Positions 6,703 through 14,024 are shown, counted from the stretch's first letter. The stretch: DNA of 14,571 nt from Spirochaetaceae bacterium (GCA_003558175.1 PWMO01000334.1:1-14571), one strand, 5' to 3'. Notes: generated by a model not told the origin, from the sequence alone. Program-made: numbers and translations.

Positions 6703-7614
6703 TCAGGAGTGCGGTGGAGAAACCGCCCAGGTGAACCCGGTTGTGGCACGGAAGAGAAAGTTACCCCCGAGATCGTCTCCTAACAGCTCGTTGCGACCAA
6801 AGGCGTAAAGCGATGCGTCCAGTCCGCCGTAAACCGAGAAACCGGGCCTGAGGTCCACGGTAACTCCCGCGGAAGATACGATAGCACCGAACGCGTGGGT
6901 AAGCCCCGCAGCCTGAAAGAGACGTTCGTAGTCGTGGAAGCCGAAGGCGAGATCTACCCGATATGGCACGTTCTTCTGAAACACGTGCGCACGGACTTCG
7001 TAGGCGCGGAACCGGTCCGCGATGAGGTCGGCATCGGTCAGTTCGTCATAGCGAAAGTCACCGGTGTAGAGCGAAAGCACCACGTTCGGCAGGTAGATGC
7101 CAAGCTCGTACTCTTCCGTCGACTGACGGTAGTCGCCGACGTCTTCCAGTGAATGGTGCAACGGGGCGCGCGCCGCGAGGGAGACAAATCCGAACGTTCC
7201 AAAATTGACCGTCAGATCCGCCAACACACCCGGGCGTGCGAGAAACGGCTTGTCCTGATTGTTGAGAAGACCGACTGTCGGGCCGACACCCAGGGCGATC
7301 CAGTCTGCGTGATGCGACAGAAGGAGATCGGCGCTGTTGCCAAGAAGGTGGTGTCGTGCCAGCTCGACCTGCAGTTCAATCCTGTCGCGCAGCGGATGCC
7401 GTACGCCGAGACTGAATCCTCCGGTATAGGTGGAAGTGGGCAACCCTTCGTCGGTGGCTTCGCGGTTGCGACTGAAGCCGAGGTTGCCAATATCGAACTC
7501 GGCGTAGACTTCGGTGGCTGCGAAGGCGTCGACCGAAAGCAGAAGCAGGGCGGAGACAACGAGAATTGAACACCACACTCGTTGACGCACGTTGCGTGAC
7601 CGTGGTAACTGCAT
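6703..7614 (-). CDS. Putative outer-membrane beta-barrel protein (303 aa), unrecognised
   Basis: 303 residues from the ATG whose first base is 7614. GGAG (minus strand) lies 7 bases upstream, and the stop of the preceding minus-strand gene ends one base before it, so the pair is an operon with coupled translation. The signal peptide has a basic start (MQLPRSRNVRQR), hydrophobic core ILVVSALLLLSV and cleavage near AFA-A (about residue 32). The mature part shows alternating polar and hydrophobic residues with frequent Gly, Phe, Tyr and short turns (for example GGFSLGVRHPLRDRIELQVE and FSVYGGLDASLYAFG), as in beta-barrels. The extreme C-terminus (FTWAVSPPHS) is not a classical terminal aromatic strand. 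I do not recognise a family. It is probably a paralogue or partner of the upstream barrel; a porin-like or structural role is a guess. Confidence 0.65.
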   Translation of the reverse strand: MQLPRSRNVRQRVWCSILVVSALLLLSVDAFAATEVYAEFDIGNLGFSRNREATDEGLPTSTYTGGFSLGVRHPLRDRIELQVELARHHLLGNSADLLLSHHADWIALGVGPTVGLLNNQDKPFLARPGVLADLTVNFGTFGFVSLAARAPLHHSLEDVGDYRQSTEEYELGIYLPNVVLSLYTGDFRYDELTDADLIADRFRAYEVRAHVFQKNVPYRVDLAFGFHDYERLFQAAGLTHAFGAIVSSAGVTVDLRPGFSVYGGLDASLYAFGRNELLGDDLGGNFLFRATTGFTWAVSPPHS

Positions 7615-7615
7615 G

Positions 7616-8737
7616 TTAGAACTCCGTGCGAATTCCCAGCAGAGCTTCAAAGGACTCGAGCTGGTCGAAAGGATGAATTCTGGTGCGCAGGGCGAGATCC
7701 CAGACCGTTCCGGTGGCCGTCAGGCGCAGGAACGGCGTCACCGAGAGCTGCAGTTCTCTGTCCGCGTCCGGGTCGAGATGTACGCCGCCGTCGATGCCAC
7801 CGTAGAAACCCTCCTGCAGTGGGTTGCCGAAGAGCAGTTTAGCGTGCAGGTCCGTTCCTCCCTCGGCATCCGTCGGCTGCTGATCGTAGTAGCGCGGCTG
7901 CCAGAAGAGAGTGAAGAACAGCCCAAAAGACTCGAGTCGGAGCCTGGGCTCGACAAGGATATAGAGGCTGTCAAAGTCTATACTGTCGGAAGAATCCCAG
8001 GGAGCCCAGTAGGGCAGGCCGATCTGGGCAAAGAACTCGCCCCCGGTTCCGGTATCGAGAAACAGCAGCGCCCCCGCCCGATAAACGCCGGCCTCCGCCT
8101 CGGGAAAGGTAGCGCCGGCAAAAGCCTCGAGCTTTATCTGTGGCAAATTGAACATCGCGCGTGCGTCGCCTGAGAAGGTTCCCGGGTCGAGCCGTTCGTC
8201 CTGGTATAAGTAGAGGTCAAAGTTCCAACGATCGGAGCCGGCCGGAAACTGAAGCTGTAAACCGGTGCCGAGCACTCCGAAGATGCCGTTGTACGCGGTA
8301 GACTGCGGAAACTGCTGCACGCCGTAGAAGCGGCTGTCGAACGGCCGCGTGCCGAAGCGGCGCTCGAGCTCCGTTCCTGAAGCGAAGCGATCAATCGACC
8401 CGGTGAAATAGATAAGATTGAGCGGCCGCGAAAAGAGTTCACGCGTAATGGCGCGCGCATAGCGGAATTGCAGTACCCGGTCCTCCAGGGGTGCGGCGCT
8501 GTCCTCCACGGCCTGGTTCAGGATGCGAAAGCCGAGGTCGGCGCCAAACTTGTACCCCCCTTCAAACGCCAACTCGAAGTCGAGCGAGGTGGAGAGCCGT
8601 GGGCTGCCGTCCTCAAGAAACCCACGGGTAAACAGCTCGAGCTTGGGAGCGCGAACGTCTACCGCCTGCAGCGGCACGGTTCCCGGCGCTGCAAGCAGCA
8701 AAACCAGCGATAGTAGAATTGCGCGGAACCAGTTCAC
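7616..8737 (-). CDS. Putative outer-membrane beta-barrel protein (373 aa), unrecognised
   Basis: 373 residues from a GTG whose first base is 8737. That start is chosen because AGGAGGGG (minus strand, 8751-8744) sits just upstream and the product then begins with a textbook signal peptide (MNWFRAILLSLVLLLAAPGTVPLQA, quoted here in part: MNWFRAILLSLVLLL) with cleavage near LQA-V at residue 25. The frame opens further upstream at 8824, but that adds 29 hydrophilic residues before the signal. The mature protein is rich in amphipathic strands with Tyr, Phe, Trp and Asp-rich turns and ends LLGIRTEF; a C-terminal phenylalanine is typical of proteins inserted by BamA. It is first gene of a two-gene operon, one base ahead of the next, and its promoter region is shared divergently with cheA. 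No family recognised; a spirochaete outer-membrane porin-like protein is the most likely reading. Confidence 0.7.
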   Translation of the reverse strand: MNWFRAILLSLVLLLAAPGTVPLQAVDVRAPKLELFTRGFLEDGSPRLSTSLDFELAFEGGYKFGADLGFRILNQAVEDSAAPLEDRVLQFRYARAITRELFSRPLNLIYFTGSIDRFASGTELERRFGTRPFDSRFYGVQQFPQSTAYNGIFGVLGTGLQLQFPAGSDRWNFDLYLYQDERLDPGTFSGDARAMFNLPQIKLEAFAGATFPEAEAGVYRAGALLFLDTGTGGEFFAQIGLPYWAPWDSSDSIDFDSLYILVEPRLRLESFGLFFTLFWQPRYYDQQPTDAEGGTDLHAKLLFGNPLQEGFYGGIDGGVHLDPDADRELQLSVTPFLRLTATGTVWDLALRTRIHPFDQLESFEALLGIRTEF

Positions 8738-8743
8738 TCGACG

Positions 8744-8751
8744 CCCCTCCT
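8744..8751 (-). promoter_or_regulatory. Strong Shine-Dalgarno site deciding the GTG start at 8737
   Basis: The minus strand reads AGGAGGGG here, with 6 bases to the GTG start (8 counted from AGGAGG). It is among the best ribosome sites in the window and makes the GTG at 8737 preferable to starts further upstream. Confidence 0.75.
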
Positions 8752-8814
8752 GTCGGTCTTTACCCGTAGGCGTTGTAGATTGACTTTGCGTTTTTTGATC
8801 CACTCCTACTGGTA

Positions 8815-8842
8815 CTATCGGCATCGCAGGCCTGTCAACATA
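8815..8842 (-). promoter_or_regulatory. Candidate sigma-28 promoter for the barrel operon
   Basis: Minus strand: TATGTTGA (8842-8835), 12 bases, then GCCGATAG (8822-8815). Compared with the enterobacterial sigma-28 consensus TAAAGTTT-N11-GCCGATAA, the -10 matches 7 of 8 and the -35 about 5 of 8. A TTGACA (8838-8833) overlaps but has no good sigma-70 -10 at normal spacing. The implied leader to the GTG at 8737 is about 70 bases. Confidence 0.4.
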
Positions 8843-8887
8843 GGGAAGAGCGACGAAATTCGCCCGTTCGCGCGCTGCCTGGAACTC

Positions 8888-8915
8888 TAAACCCTACATT
8901 ATTATCGAACGATAC
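8888..8915 (+). promoter_or_regulatory. Weak candidate sigma-28 promoter for the che operon
   Basis: TAAACCCT (8888-8895), 12 bases, then AACGATAC (8908-8915): about 5 of 8 in each half against sigma-28. A start near 8922 would place AAAGGAG (8928-8934) just inside the mRNA. An alternative sigma-70 reading, TTGACT (8921-8926) N16 TATGAT (8943-8948), would begin transcription at the cheA ATG and lose the ribosome site, so I prefer the former, weakly. The inverted repeat TATCG-AA-CGATA (8903-8914) overlaps the -10 and could be an operator. Confidence 0.3.
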
Positions 8916-8927
8916 AAGACTTGACTT

Positions 8928-8961
8928 AAAGGAGTATATGTATATGATTGAGATGTCATGA
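8928..8961 (+). promoter_or_regulatory. Shine-Dalgarno plus mini-ORF overlapping the cheA start
   Basis: The only good ribosome site ahead of cheA is AAAGGAG (8928-8934), 23 bases from the cheA ATG (8958) and therefore too far. It is 9 bases from an ATG at 8944 (3 from one at 8938) that opens the peptide MIEMS (or MYMIEMS). That ORF ends in TGA at 8959-8961, overlapping the cheA ATG as ATGA. Translation of cheA may depend on termination-reinitiation from this leader. Confidence 0.5.
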
Positions 8962-11492
8962 GCGACTACCTCGACCCTGCCAATGAGGAACTGCTGAAGG
9001 ATTTCTATGTCGAGGCCGAGCTGCAGGTTGAAGCTCTCGAGAGCAACATTCTGGTGCTTGAGAACAACCCGGGGGATAGTGACGCCGTTGACGAGGTCTT
9101 TCGGGCGGCACACACCCTCAAAGGCGCGGCAGCCACCGTTCAAATGAACGAGCTCGCCGACTTTACCCACCTGGTCGAGGACGCTCTTGATGTGATACGC
9201 AGCGGCGGAGTCTCGCTGGAGAGTGAAACGGTCGATCTATTGCTGCAATCGGTTGACGTAATCAAGTCAATGCTCGATGCGCGCAGCCGTGGCGGCGTCT
9301 ATCAGCAGAACATAGACGGGTTGTGCGCTGAGCTCAAAATGGCAATGCAGCTGGCGGAGGAGGAAGGCAGCCACGAGGCCGGCTTTCCTGAGGCGGCAGA
9401 CGCCCCCAGCGGTACGGGGATTGAATCTGCCGGCGCGACCGATTCCGACGCAAACGGGGCAGATCCGGGCTCCGGCCCAGGTGCCGGCACAAACGCGGCG
9501 AACGCCGGACAGACGGCTGCGGCGGGCACTTTGTCGGAGTACGATGCCCTTGAGTTGCGTGAGGCCGCGACCGCCGGTGAAACCGTCTTCCAGATCGACG
9601 TGCATTTCAACCGTGACAACCCGATGAATACGGTCGGCGGCATTCAGGTCTTTGCGGCGCTGAAAAAAAGAGGCCGTGTTCTCCGCACGCTTCCCGAATT
9701 TGAAGCGCTGTATGAAGACAATTTCTTCCCGACGGTTACCTATTTTGTCGCGTCCGCTGAAGACGCGCCGTCGTTACAGACCGCTGCTGAGATTCCCGAC
9801 GTGACCACCGGAGTGAGTGTGCAAGCGCTCGACCAGACGGGGCAGAGCGGCGCAGCGCAGACCGCGCAGTCTGCGCCAGATACACCGGCGGCAACCACAG
9901 CGTCCAGCGCAGGCGCGGCAAGTGAAGCCGGACCGGCCGCCGCACCTGGGGAGCCCGCAGCAGCGCCTGGGGAGTCGCCGGAACCACCGACTGAGAGTCA
10001 ATCCGCGGCCGACACCAACGCCGGTCCTGAGACTGCCGGTGAAGTCACCCGTGGCGGCGGCAAGAACGGAACCGAGCTGCCCGATTCGCTCGAGCGGAAA
10101 TCGTCCGGATCGGTGCTGCGCGTTGACAGCAAGCGCATCGACAATCTGCTCAACCTGGTCAGCGAGACCGTTATCAACAAAGCCGGGTTCAACCAGCTGG
10201 TGAGCGAGTTCAGCGATGCGCTGAACCGGTTCGATTCAGCCGACCAGCAGCTGAGGGAAACTCTCAAGTCGCTGTTTGATTCGTTGCCTTCGTACCTGGA
10301 GCAGATGCACAACGGAACCTCCGTGAAGCAGGTGCGCAAGGAGCTGCTCACTCGCTTCGGCGGCCTCTATTCAGCCTACGACGAGTTTGAAAGCGGCCTG
10401 AAGACTACGGTGACACGCTTTCGCTCCAACGCTCAGAACCTGGGCCGCATTACTGGAGAACTGCAGGAAGGGGTAATGCGCATCCGCATGGTTCCGATCG
10501 CGCAGATTTTTTCGCGCTTTCCGCGACTGGTGCGGGATCTCTCGCGTTCTCTGGGAAAGAACATCGACCTGGAAATCGAGGGTGAAGAGACCGAGCTCGA
10601 CAAATCGGTGATTGAAGATTTGCTCGATCCGCTGATCCACTGTGTGCGCAACTCCATTGATCACGGAGTAGAGACTCCGTCGCAACGCCATGAGGCGGGC
10701 AAAGCGGAGCGCGGCGTTGTTGGGCTGAAGGCGAGCAATGAAGGCAATATGATCGTGATCGAGATTTCCGATGACGGCCGTGGGATTGACGTCGAGAAGG
10801 TGCGTGGCAGGGCCATCGAGCGCGGCGTCATCCAGGCCGGGAAGACGCTCACGGACGTGGAAGCGTTCAACCTCATCTTTGAACCGGGATTCTCGACCGC
10901 ATCGGCGGTAACAAACGTCTCCGGCCGTGGTGTCGGTCTGGACGTGGTAAAGCGTCAGCTTGAGAAGCTCAACGGCAGCGTGAGCGTCTGGTCGGAGCTT
11001 GGTGCCGGTACGCGGTTTACCATCAAGATTCCGCTGACGCTCGCCATTATTCAGGGCCTGCTGGTTCGCGTCGGGAAAGAGATGTACGCCATCCCCATAA
11101 CGTCGGTGATCGACAGCCATCGTATTCGCCCCGGCGAAATCAAGCGCATAGACAACTACGAAGTGTTCAACGTGCGTGACGACGTTGTTTCGCTACTGCG
11201 CCTGAATCGACTGTTCCAAATAGAAACCGACGAAGAAAAGAGCTACCACTACGTGGTCATCGTTGGGGCCGGCGACAAGAAAATGGGACTGGTTGTGGAC
11301 TCGCTGATTGGTGAAGAGGATGTGGTGATCAAGCCGTTGCGTGATCACTACACCAACGCTCCGGGAATCGCCGGTGCCAACATCACCGGCGACGGTACTG
11401 TCTGTCTGATTATCGATGTTGGACAGCTGCTGGATCTGGGACTCAAACATGAAATGGAACAAAGAAAGCGACGTGAAACAACCATCCGCTGA
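8958..11492 (+). CDS. cheA: Chemotaxis histidine kinase CheA
   Basis: 844 residues. P1/Hpt domain about 1-130 with phosphoryl-accepting His52 in AAHTLKGAAAT. A Gly/Ala-rich linker is followed by the CheY-docking P2 domain about 208-290 (FQIDVHFNRDNPMNTVGG). An Ala/Pro/Glu linker (about 291-375) carries a short internal repeat, AAAPGEPAAAPGE. P3 dimerisation runs about 385-512, much longer than usual. P4 ATPase: N box HCVRNSIDHG (561-570), G1 DDGRG (605-609), F box GFSTAS, G2 GRGVGLD (656-662). P5 regulatory CheW-like domain from about 695. CheA autophosphorylates on P1 and passes phosphate to CheY in receptor arrays at the cell pole. The ATG at 8958 is the only sensible start because TGA lies in frame at 8949. 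It is first gene of cheA-cheW/R-cheX-cheY, and its 3' end overlaps the next gene. Confidence 0.97.
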   Translation: MSDYLDPANEELLKDFYVEAELQVEALESNILVLENNPGDSDAVDEVFRAAHTLKGAAATVQMNELADFTHLVEDALDVIRSGGVSLESETVDLLLQSVDVIKSMLDARSRGGVYQQNIDGLCAELKMAMQLAEEEGSHEAGFPEAADAPSGTGIESAGATDSDANGADPGSGPGAGTNAANAGQTAAAGTLSEYDALELREAATAGETVFQIDVHFNRDNPMNTVGGIQVFAALKKRGRVLRTLPEFEALYEDNFFPTVTYFVASAEDAPSLQTAAEIPDVTTGVSVQALDQTGQSGAAQTAQSAPDTPAATTASSAGAASEAGPAAAPGEPAAAPGESPEPPTESQSAADTNAGPETAGEVTRGGGKNGTELPDSLERKSSGSVLRVDSKRIDNLLNLVSETVINKAGFNQLVSEFSDALNRFDSADQQLRETLKSLFDSLPSYLEQMHNGTSVKQVRKELLTRFGGLYSAYDEFESGLKTTVTRFRSNAQNLGRITGELQEGVMRIRMVPIAQIFSRFPRLVRDLSRSLGKNIDLEIEGEETELDKSVIEDLLDPLIHCVRNSIDHGVETPSQRHEAGKAERGVVGLKASNEGNMIVIEISDDGRGIDVEKVRGRAIERGVIQAGKTLTDVEAFNLIFEPGFSTASAVTNVSGRGVGLDVVKRQLEKLNGSVSVWSELGAGTRFTIKIPLTLAIIQGLLVRVGKEMYAIPITSVIDSHRIRPGEIKRIDNYEVFNVRDDVVSLLRLNRLFQIETDEEKSYHYVVIVGAGDKKMGLVVDSLIGEEDVVIKPLRDHYTNAPGIAGANITGDGTVCLIIDVGQLLDLGLKHEMEQRKRRETTIR

Positions 11493-12990
11493 GCGCCGAG
11501 GGAGCGCAGGGCTGGGAAGCGCGCTCGCCGAGTACCGCGGGTTCGGCATGGGTTTTGGGCGCGAGAGTGAGCGCGCGGAAGAAATCGAGAACATCGATTT
11601 CAAGATGGTCACGTTTTCTCTGGCCGGGAAAGACTACGGCATCGATATCATGAAGGTGAAGGAGATCGCCAAGTTCGGTCGGTTCACCTACGTTCCAAAC
11701 ACGCGGCCGTTCGTGACCGGTGTTTACAATCTGCGTGGCGAGATTATCTCAATCATCGACCTGCGCCTGCTGTTCAATCTGCCCGTCGAGCCTCGTGACC
11801 AAGATGAGCCTCAGGACGGACTGATTCTGCGCCTGGAAAACAACCTGATCGGTGTAGTAGTCGATCGCATCGACCGCGTTGTCGGTATATCCTCGGAATC
11901 GATTCAGCCACCGCACCCCATTTTTGCCGACATCAATATCAGCTACATCAGTGGAGTCGTTGAGCACGAAGAACGGCTGTACATCATCCTCGACGCGGAA
12001 CGCATATTCACCAAAGACAACAGAGCGACGGATCCACAGCAGCGGAGTGATCGTGGGGGTGAGCGCGCCGCCGTGGGTGAGGGATTGGCCGCTCAGCCCG
12101 GGTCAGACGTTGAGTACCGCAAACAGCCGACTGCAGAGCGTGCCGATTCCGCGGCCGGACAATCGCCCGGAGGCCTGGAATCCGGTGATTCAGATGCCGG
12201 CTCCACGGAGGTTCGGGACGCTTCCGCGACACGCGAAGCGGCGGCCGGCGATGATTCCGAGTTCGGTTTTGTTGTTGACGGACTGGCAACGTTCGGCAAG
12301 CTGCAGTACTCGGCTGTTAACCGGGACTGGTTGAAGCAGCGTTACGTGCAGTGGGCAACGGAGCGTCGCTCCGCAGGCAAGCAGGCTCAGCTCGCGGGCG
12401 AGCAGGATGCCGACGAGTTCATGCTGCCGTTCTTCTCGCCGTGTACCGCTCGGCTCTGGGAACAGACGTATGCGGAGGCAGTCCGTGCAGTGCTGCCGGA
12501 CTTTGATGCGGCTATTGTCAACGCCTGGAATCCCGGATGCGGCAAGGGCTACGAGAGCTATTCGCTTGCAGCGCTGCTGACTGAGGCGTACCAGGGGAAA
12601 CGGGTGAAGGTTTTTGCCGGCGACAATGATCTCCTCAGGATATCTACCGCACCCAGCCTTGTGCTTTCGCCGGAGGAGATACCTGCGTATCTGCAGCCGT
12701 ACTGTGCAGAGACGCGCAACGGGATAGGGTTCTCCGACCGGTTGAAGAACAGCATTCTCTTCGAGTATCACGACGTTCTTCACGAGAGCGACGTCCCCGA
12801 GACGCACGTTGTGCTCTGCCGTGACCTTATTTCGCTGCTTCCCTCCGACGAGCAGGAGCGGCTCTTGACCAAGATCTATGAAGCGCTGGTCCACGGTGGG
12901 ATATTGATAACGGGCAAGAACGAGCGGCTGGCCCACGACGGACGATGGGAAGTAGTGGGTCCTGAAGTCAGCGCGTATCGCAAAGTCTGA
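11449..12990 (+). CDS. CheW coupling protein fused to a degenerate CheR-like domain
   Basis: 513 residues from ATG 11449, which overlaps cheA by 44 bases. GTG 11473 is also possible; neither has a strong ribosome site, so coupling to cheA is likely. CheW domain about 50-185: KMVTFSLAGKDYGIDIMKVK, FVTGVYNLRGEIISIIDLR, GVVVDRIDRVVGI and YISGVVEHEERLYIILDAER. A charged low-complexity linker follows (about 190-270). A CheR-like domain covers about 275-513: WNPGCGKGYESYSL (360-373) matches the SAM loop WSAGCSTGEEPYSLA of CheR, AGDND (390-394) stands for ATDID, and CRDLISLLP (457-465) for CRNVLIYF. The CheR RNxTxFFR substrate/SAM segment is replaced by DEFMLPFFSPCTARL, so methylation may be lost. 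Spirochaete arrays studied in Treponema denticola contain such a CheW-CheR-like protein as a structural ring component. Third-party evidence of activity here is absent. Confidence 0.9.
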   Translation: MKWNKESDVKQPSAERRGSAGLGSALAEYRGFGMGFGRESERAEEIENIDFKMVTFSLAGKDYGIDIMKVKEIAKFGRFTYVPNTRPFVTGVYNLRGEIISIIDLRLLFNLPVEPRDQDEPQDGLILRLENNLIGVVVDRIDRVVGISSESIQPPHPIFADINISYISGVVEHEERLYIILDAERIFTKDNRATDPQQRSDRGGERAAVGEGLAAQPGSDVEYRKQPTAERADSAAGQSPGGLESGDSDAGSTEVRDASATREAAAGDDSEFGFVVDGLATFGKLQYSAVNRDWLKQRYVQWATERRSAGKQAQLAGEQDADEFMLPFFSPCTARLWEQTYAEAVRAVLPDFDAAIVNAWNPGCGKGYESYSLAALLTEAYQGKRVKVFAGDNDLLRISTAPSLVLSPEEIPAYLQPYCAETRNGIGFSDRLKNSILFEYHDVLHESDVPETHVVLCRDLISLLPSDEQERLLTKIYEALVHGGILITGKNERLAHDGRWEVVGPEVSAYRKV

Positions 12991-12998
12991 CAACAGCT

Positions 12999-13004
12999 GG
13001 AGGT
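12999..13004 (+). promoter_or_regulatory. Ribosome binding site of cheX
   Basis: GGAGGT ends 3 bases before the ATG at 13008, in the 17-base gap after the cheW-cheR-like stop. It is the strongest ribosome site in the che operon, hinting at high CheX output relative to the coupled upstream genes. Confidence 0.7.
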
Positions 13005-13007
13005 AGC

Positions 13008-13484
13008 ATGAGAGTTGAATACATCAATCCGTTTGTTGAATCCGCGTACAACGTGCTGAAAGAAGTGCTCAACGGTGACGTAAAACGGGGTGAGCTGTTC
13101 TTGAAGTCAACCGCGATGCCGGTGCTTGGCGTTGCGGCAATTGTCGGCCTTGCGGGCGACGTCGAAGGGCGCGTGGTATTTGACATGACGCGCGAGACCG
13201 CGGTGAATATCGCTTCCGCAATGCTGGAAGCGATGGAGATGGAACCGATCACTACGCTGAACGACATGGGTCGGGCAACTATCAACGAGCTTGCCAACAT
13301 GATAACCGGCCAGGCGGTTACCAAGCTGCACGATCTCGGGTTCAAGTTTGACCTGACACCACCGGCAATTCTCACCGGTGATAACATGGAACTGAGCGAT
13401 TCCGGAGTTGAGGCGTTGATCGTCCCAATGGAGGTTCCTCAGGGTAAAATCGAGATCAACGTGGCGATTCGCGAGCGCGCATGA
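13008..13484 (+). CDS. cheX: CheY-P phosphatase CheX
   Basis: 158 residues, normal CheX length. N-terminal YINPFVESAYNVLKEVL is the family start; the catalytic pair lies in ATINELANMITG, Glu94 and Asn97 of the ExxN motif, which positions water to dephosphorylate CheY-P. The strand GRVVFDMTRETAVNIASAML and the end VEALIVPMEVPQGKIEINVAI are also typical. In spirochaetes CheX replaces CheZ as the main terminator of the CheY signal. It lies 17 bases after the cheW fusion and 43 bases before cheY. Confidence 0.95.
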   Translation: MRVEYINPFVESAYNVLKEVLNGDVKRGELFLKSTAMPVLGVAAIVGLAGDVEGRVVFDMTRETAVNIASAMLEAMEMEPITTLNDMGRATINELANMITGQAVTKLHDLGFKFDLTPPAILTGDNMELSDSGVEALIVPMEVPQGKIEINVAIRERA

Positions 13485-13527
13485 AACGATCGTGCCGTGC
13501 ATCAACGGCAGGTGGAGCAGTAGGGCT

Positions 13528-13965
13528 ATGAAGACCAAGCAGGATTTCCCGAGCATTAACGAGCGCAAAGCAGAGGGCGTGAAGGAAGACGGAAACGGCT
13601 ATCGCGTCCTGATCGTGGACGATTCCATGTTCGTGACCAAGCAGATCAGTCAGATCCTTACCTCTGAGGGGTTTGATGTAGTTGGCATTGCCACCGACGG
13701 TGAAGAGGGGGTGGAGAAGTACAAAGAGCTGTTTCCAAACGTGGATGTGGTTACCATGGACATTACCATGCCTAAGATGGACGGCGTCACTGCCCTGGAG
13801 AAGATTCTCGAGTTCGATAAAGAGGCGCGAGTTGTGATGATCAGCGCACTCGGCAAGCAGGATCTGGTGAAAAAATCGCTGCTGCTCGGCGCGAAGAACT
13901 ACATCGTCAAACCGCTCGACCGCAAGAAGGTTCTCGAACGAATTGTAATGTCGCTCAAGCAGTAG
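13528..13965 (+). CDS. cheY: Chemotaxis response regulator CheY
   Basis: 145 residues from ATG 13528, preceded by AGTAGGG. The frame opens at GTG 13492, but starting with MKTKQDFP fits the Treponema CheY N-terminus as I remember it. A single receiver domain: acidic pair Asp31-Asp32 (LIVDDSMF), phosphorylated Asp78 (VVTMDITMPKMDG), Ser106 in MISALGK in place of the conserved Thr/Ser, Tyr125 and Lys128 in NYIVKPLD. About 25 residues precede the first strand, longer than E. coli CheY (129 residues) but found in spirochaete homologues. There is no output domain, so CheY-P is expected to bind the flagellar switch and change rotation. Last gene of the che operon; no terminator hairpin follows before the tRNA promoter. 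Confidence 0.95.
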   Translation: MKTKQDFPSINERKAEGVKEDGNGYRVLIVDDSMFVTKQISQILTSEGFDVVGIATDGEEGVEKYKELFPNVDVVTMDITMPKMDGVTALEKILEFDKEARVVMISALGKQDLVKKSLLLGAKNYIVKPLDRKKVLERIVMSLKQ

Positions 13966-13991
13966 TGTTCGCGCGGGAAGGCGGAAACCGG

Positions 13992-14024
13992 TTGACACGA
14001 TGAGTCCTTACGGCGTAGTATAAT
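13992..14024 (+). promoter_or_regulatory. Promoter of tRNA-Val with 21-base spacer
   Basis: A perfect TTGACA (13992-13997) and a perfect TATAAT (14019-14024) lie 21 bases apart, beyond the usual 16-18. A register of 18 bases would use TAGTAT (14016-14021, 4 of 6). The start near 14031 gives a precursor leader of about 49 bases before the tRNA, with a small CCGCA/TGCGG hairpin (14031-14050). Confidence 0.6.

Noticed and set aside
7153-8173. Plus-strand open frames of 138 and 193 codons opposite the barrel genes
   Set aside because: The minus strand has signal peptides, good ribosome sites and tight operon spacing. The plus-strand translations look like hydrophilic shadows without start signals.
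9900-9985. Repeat in cheA as a possible mobile or CRISPR-like element
   Set aside because: It is only the Ala/Pro/Gly-rich linker repeat (AAAPGE twice) inside one reading frame.
12190-12993. 267-codon minus-strand open frame opposite the CheR-like domain
   Set aside because: It conflicts with a gene whose CheW and CheR-like motifs continue without a break; no independent support.
13986-13993. AACCGGTT palindrome after cheY as a terminator or operator
   Set aside because: Eight bases only, no T-run, and such a palindrome is expected by chance in a window this size.
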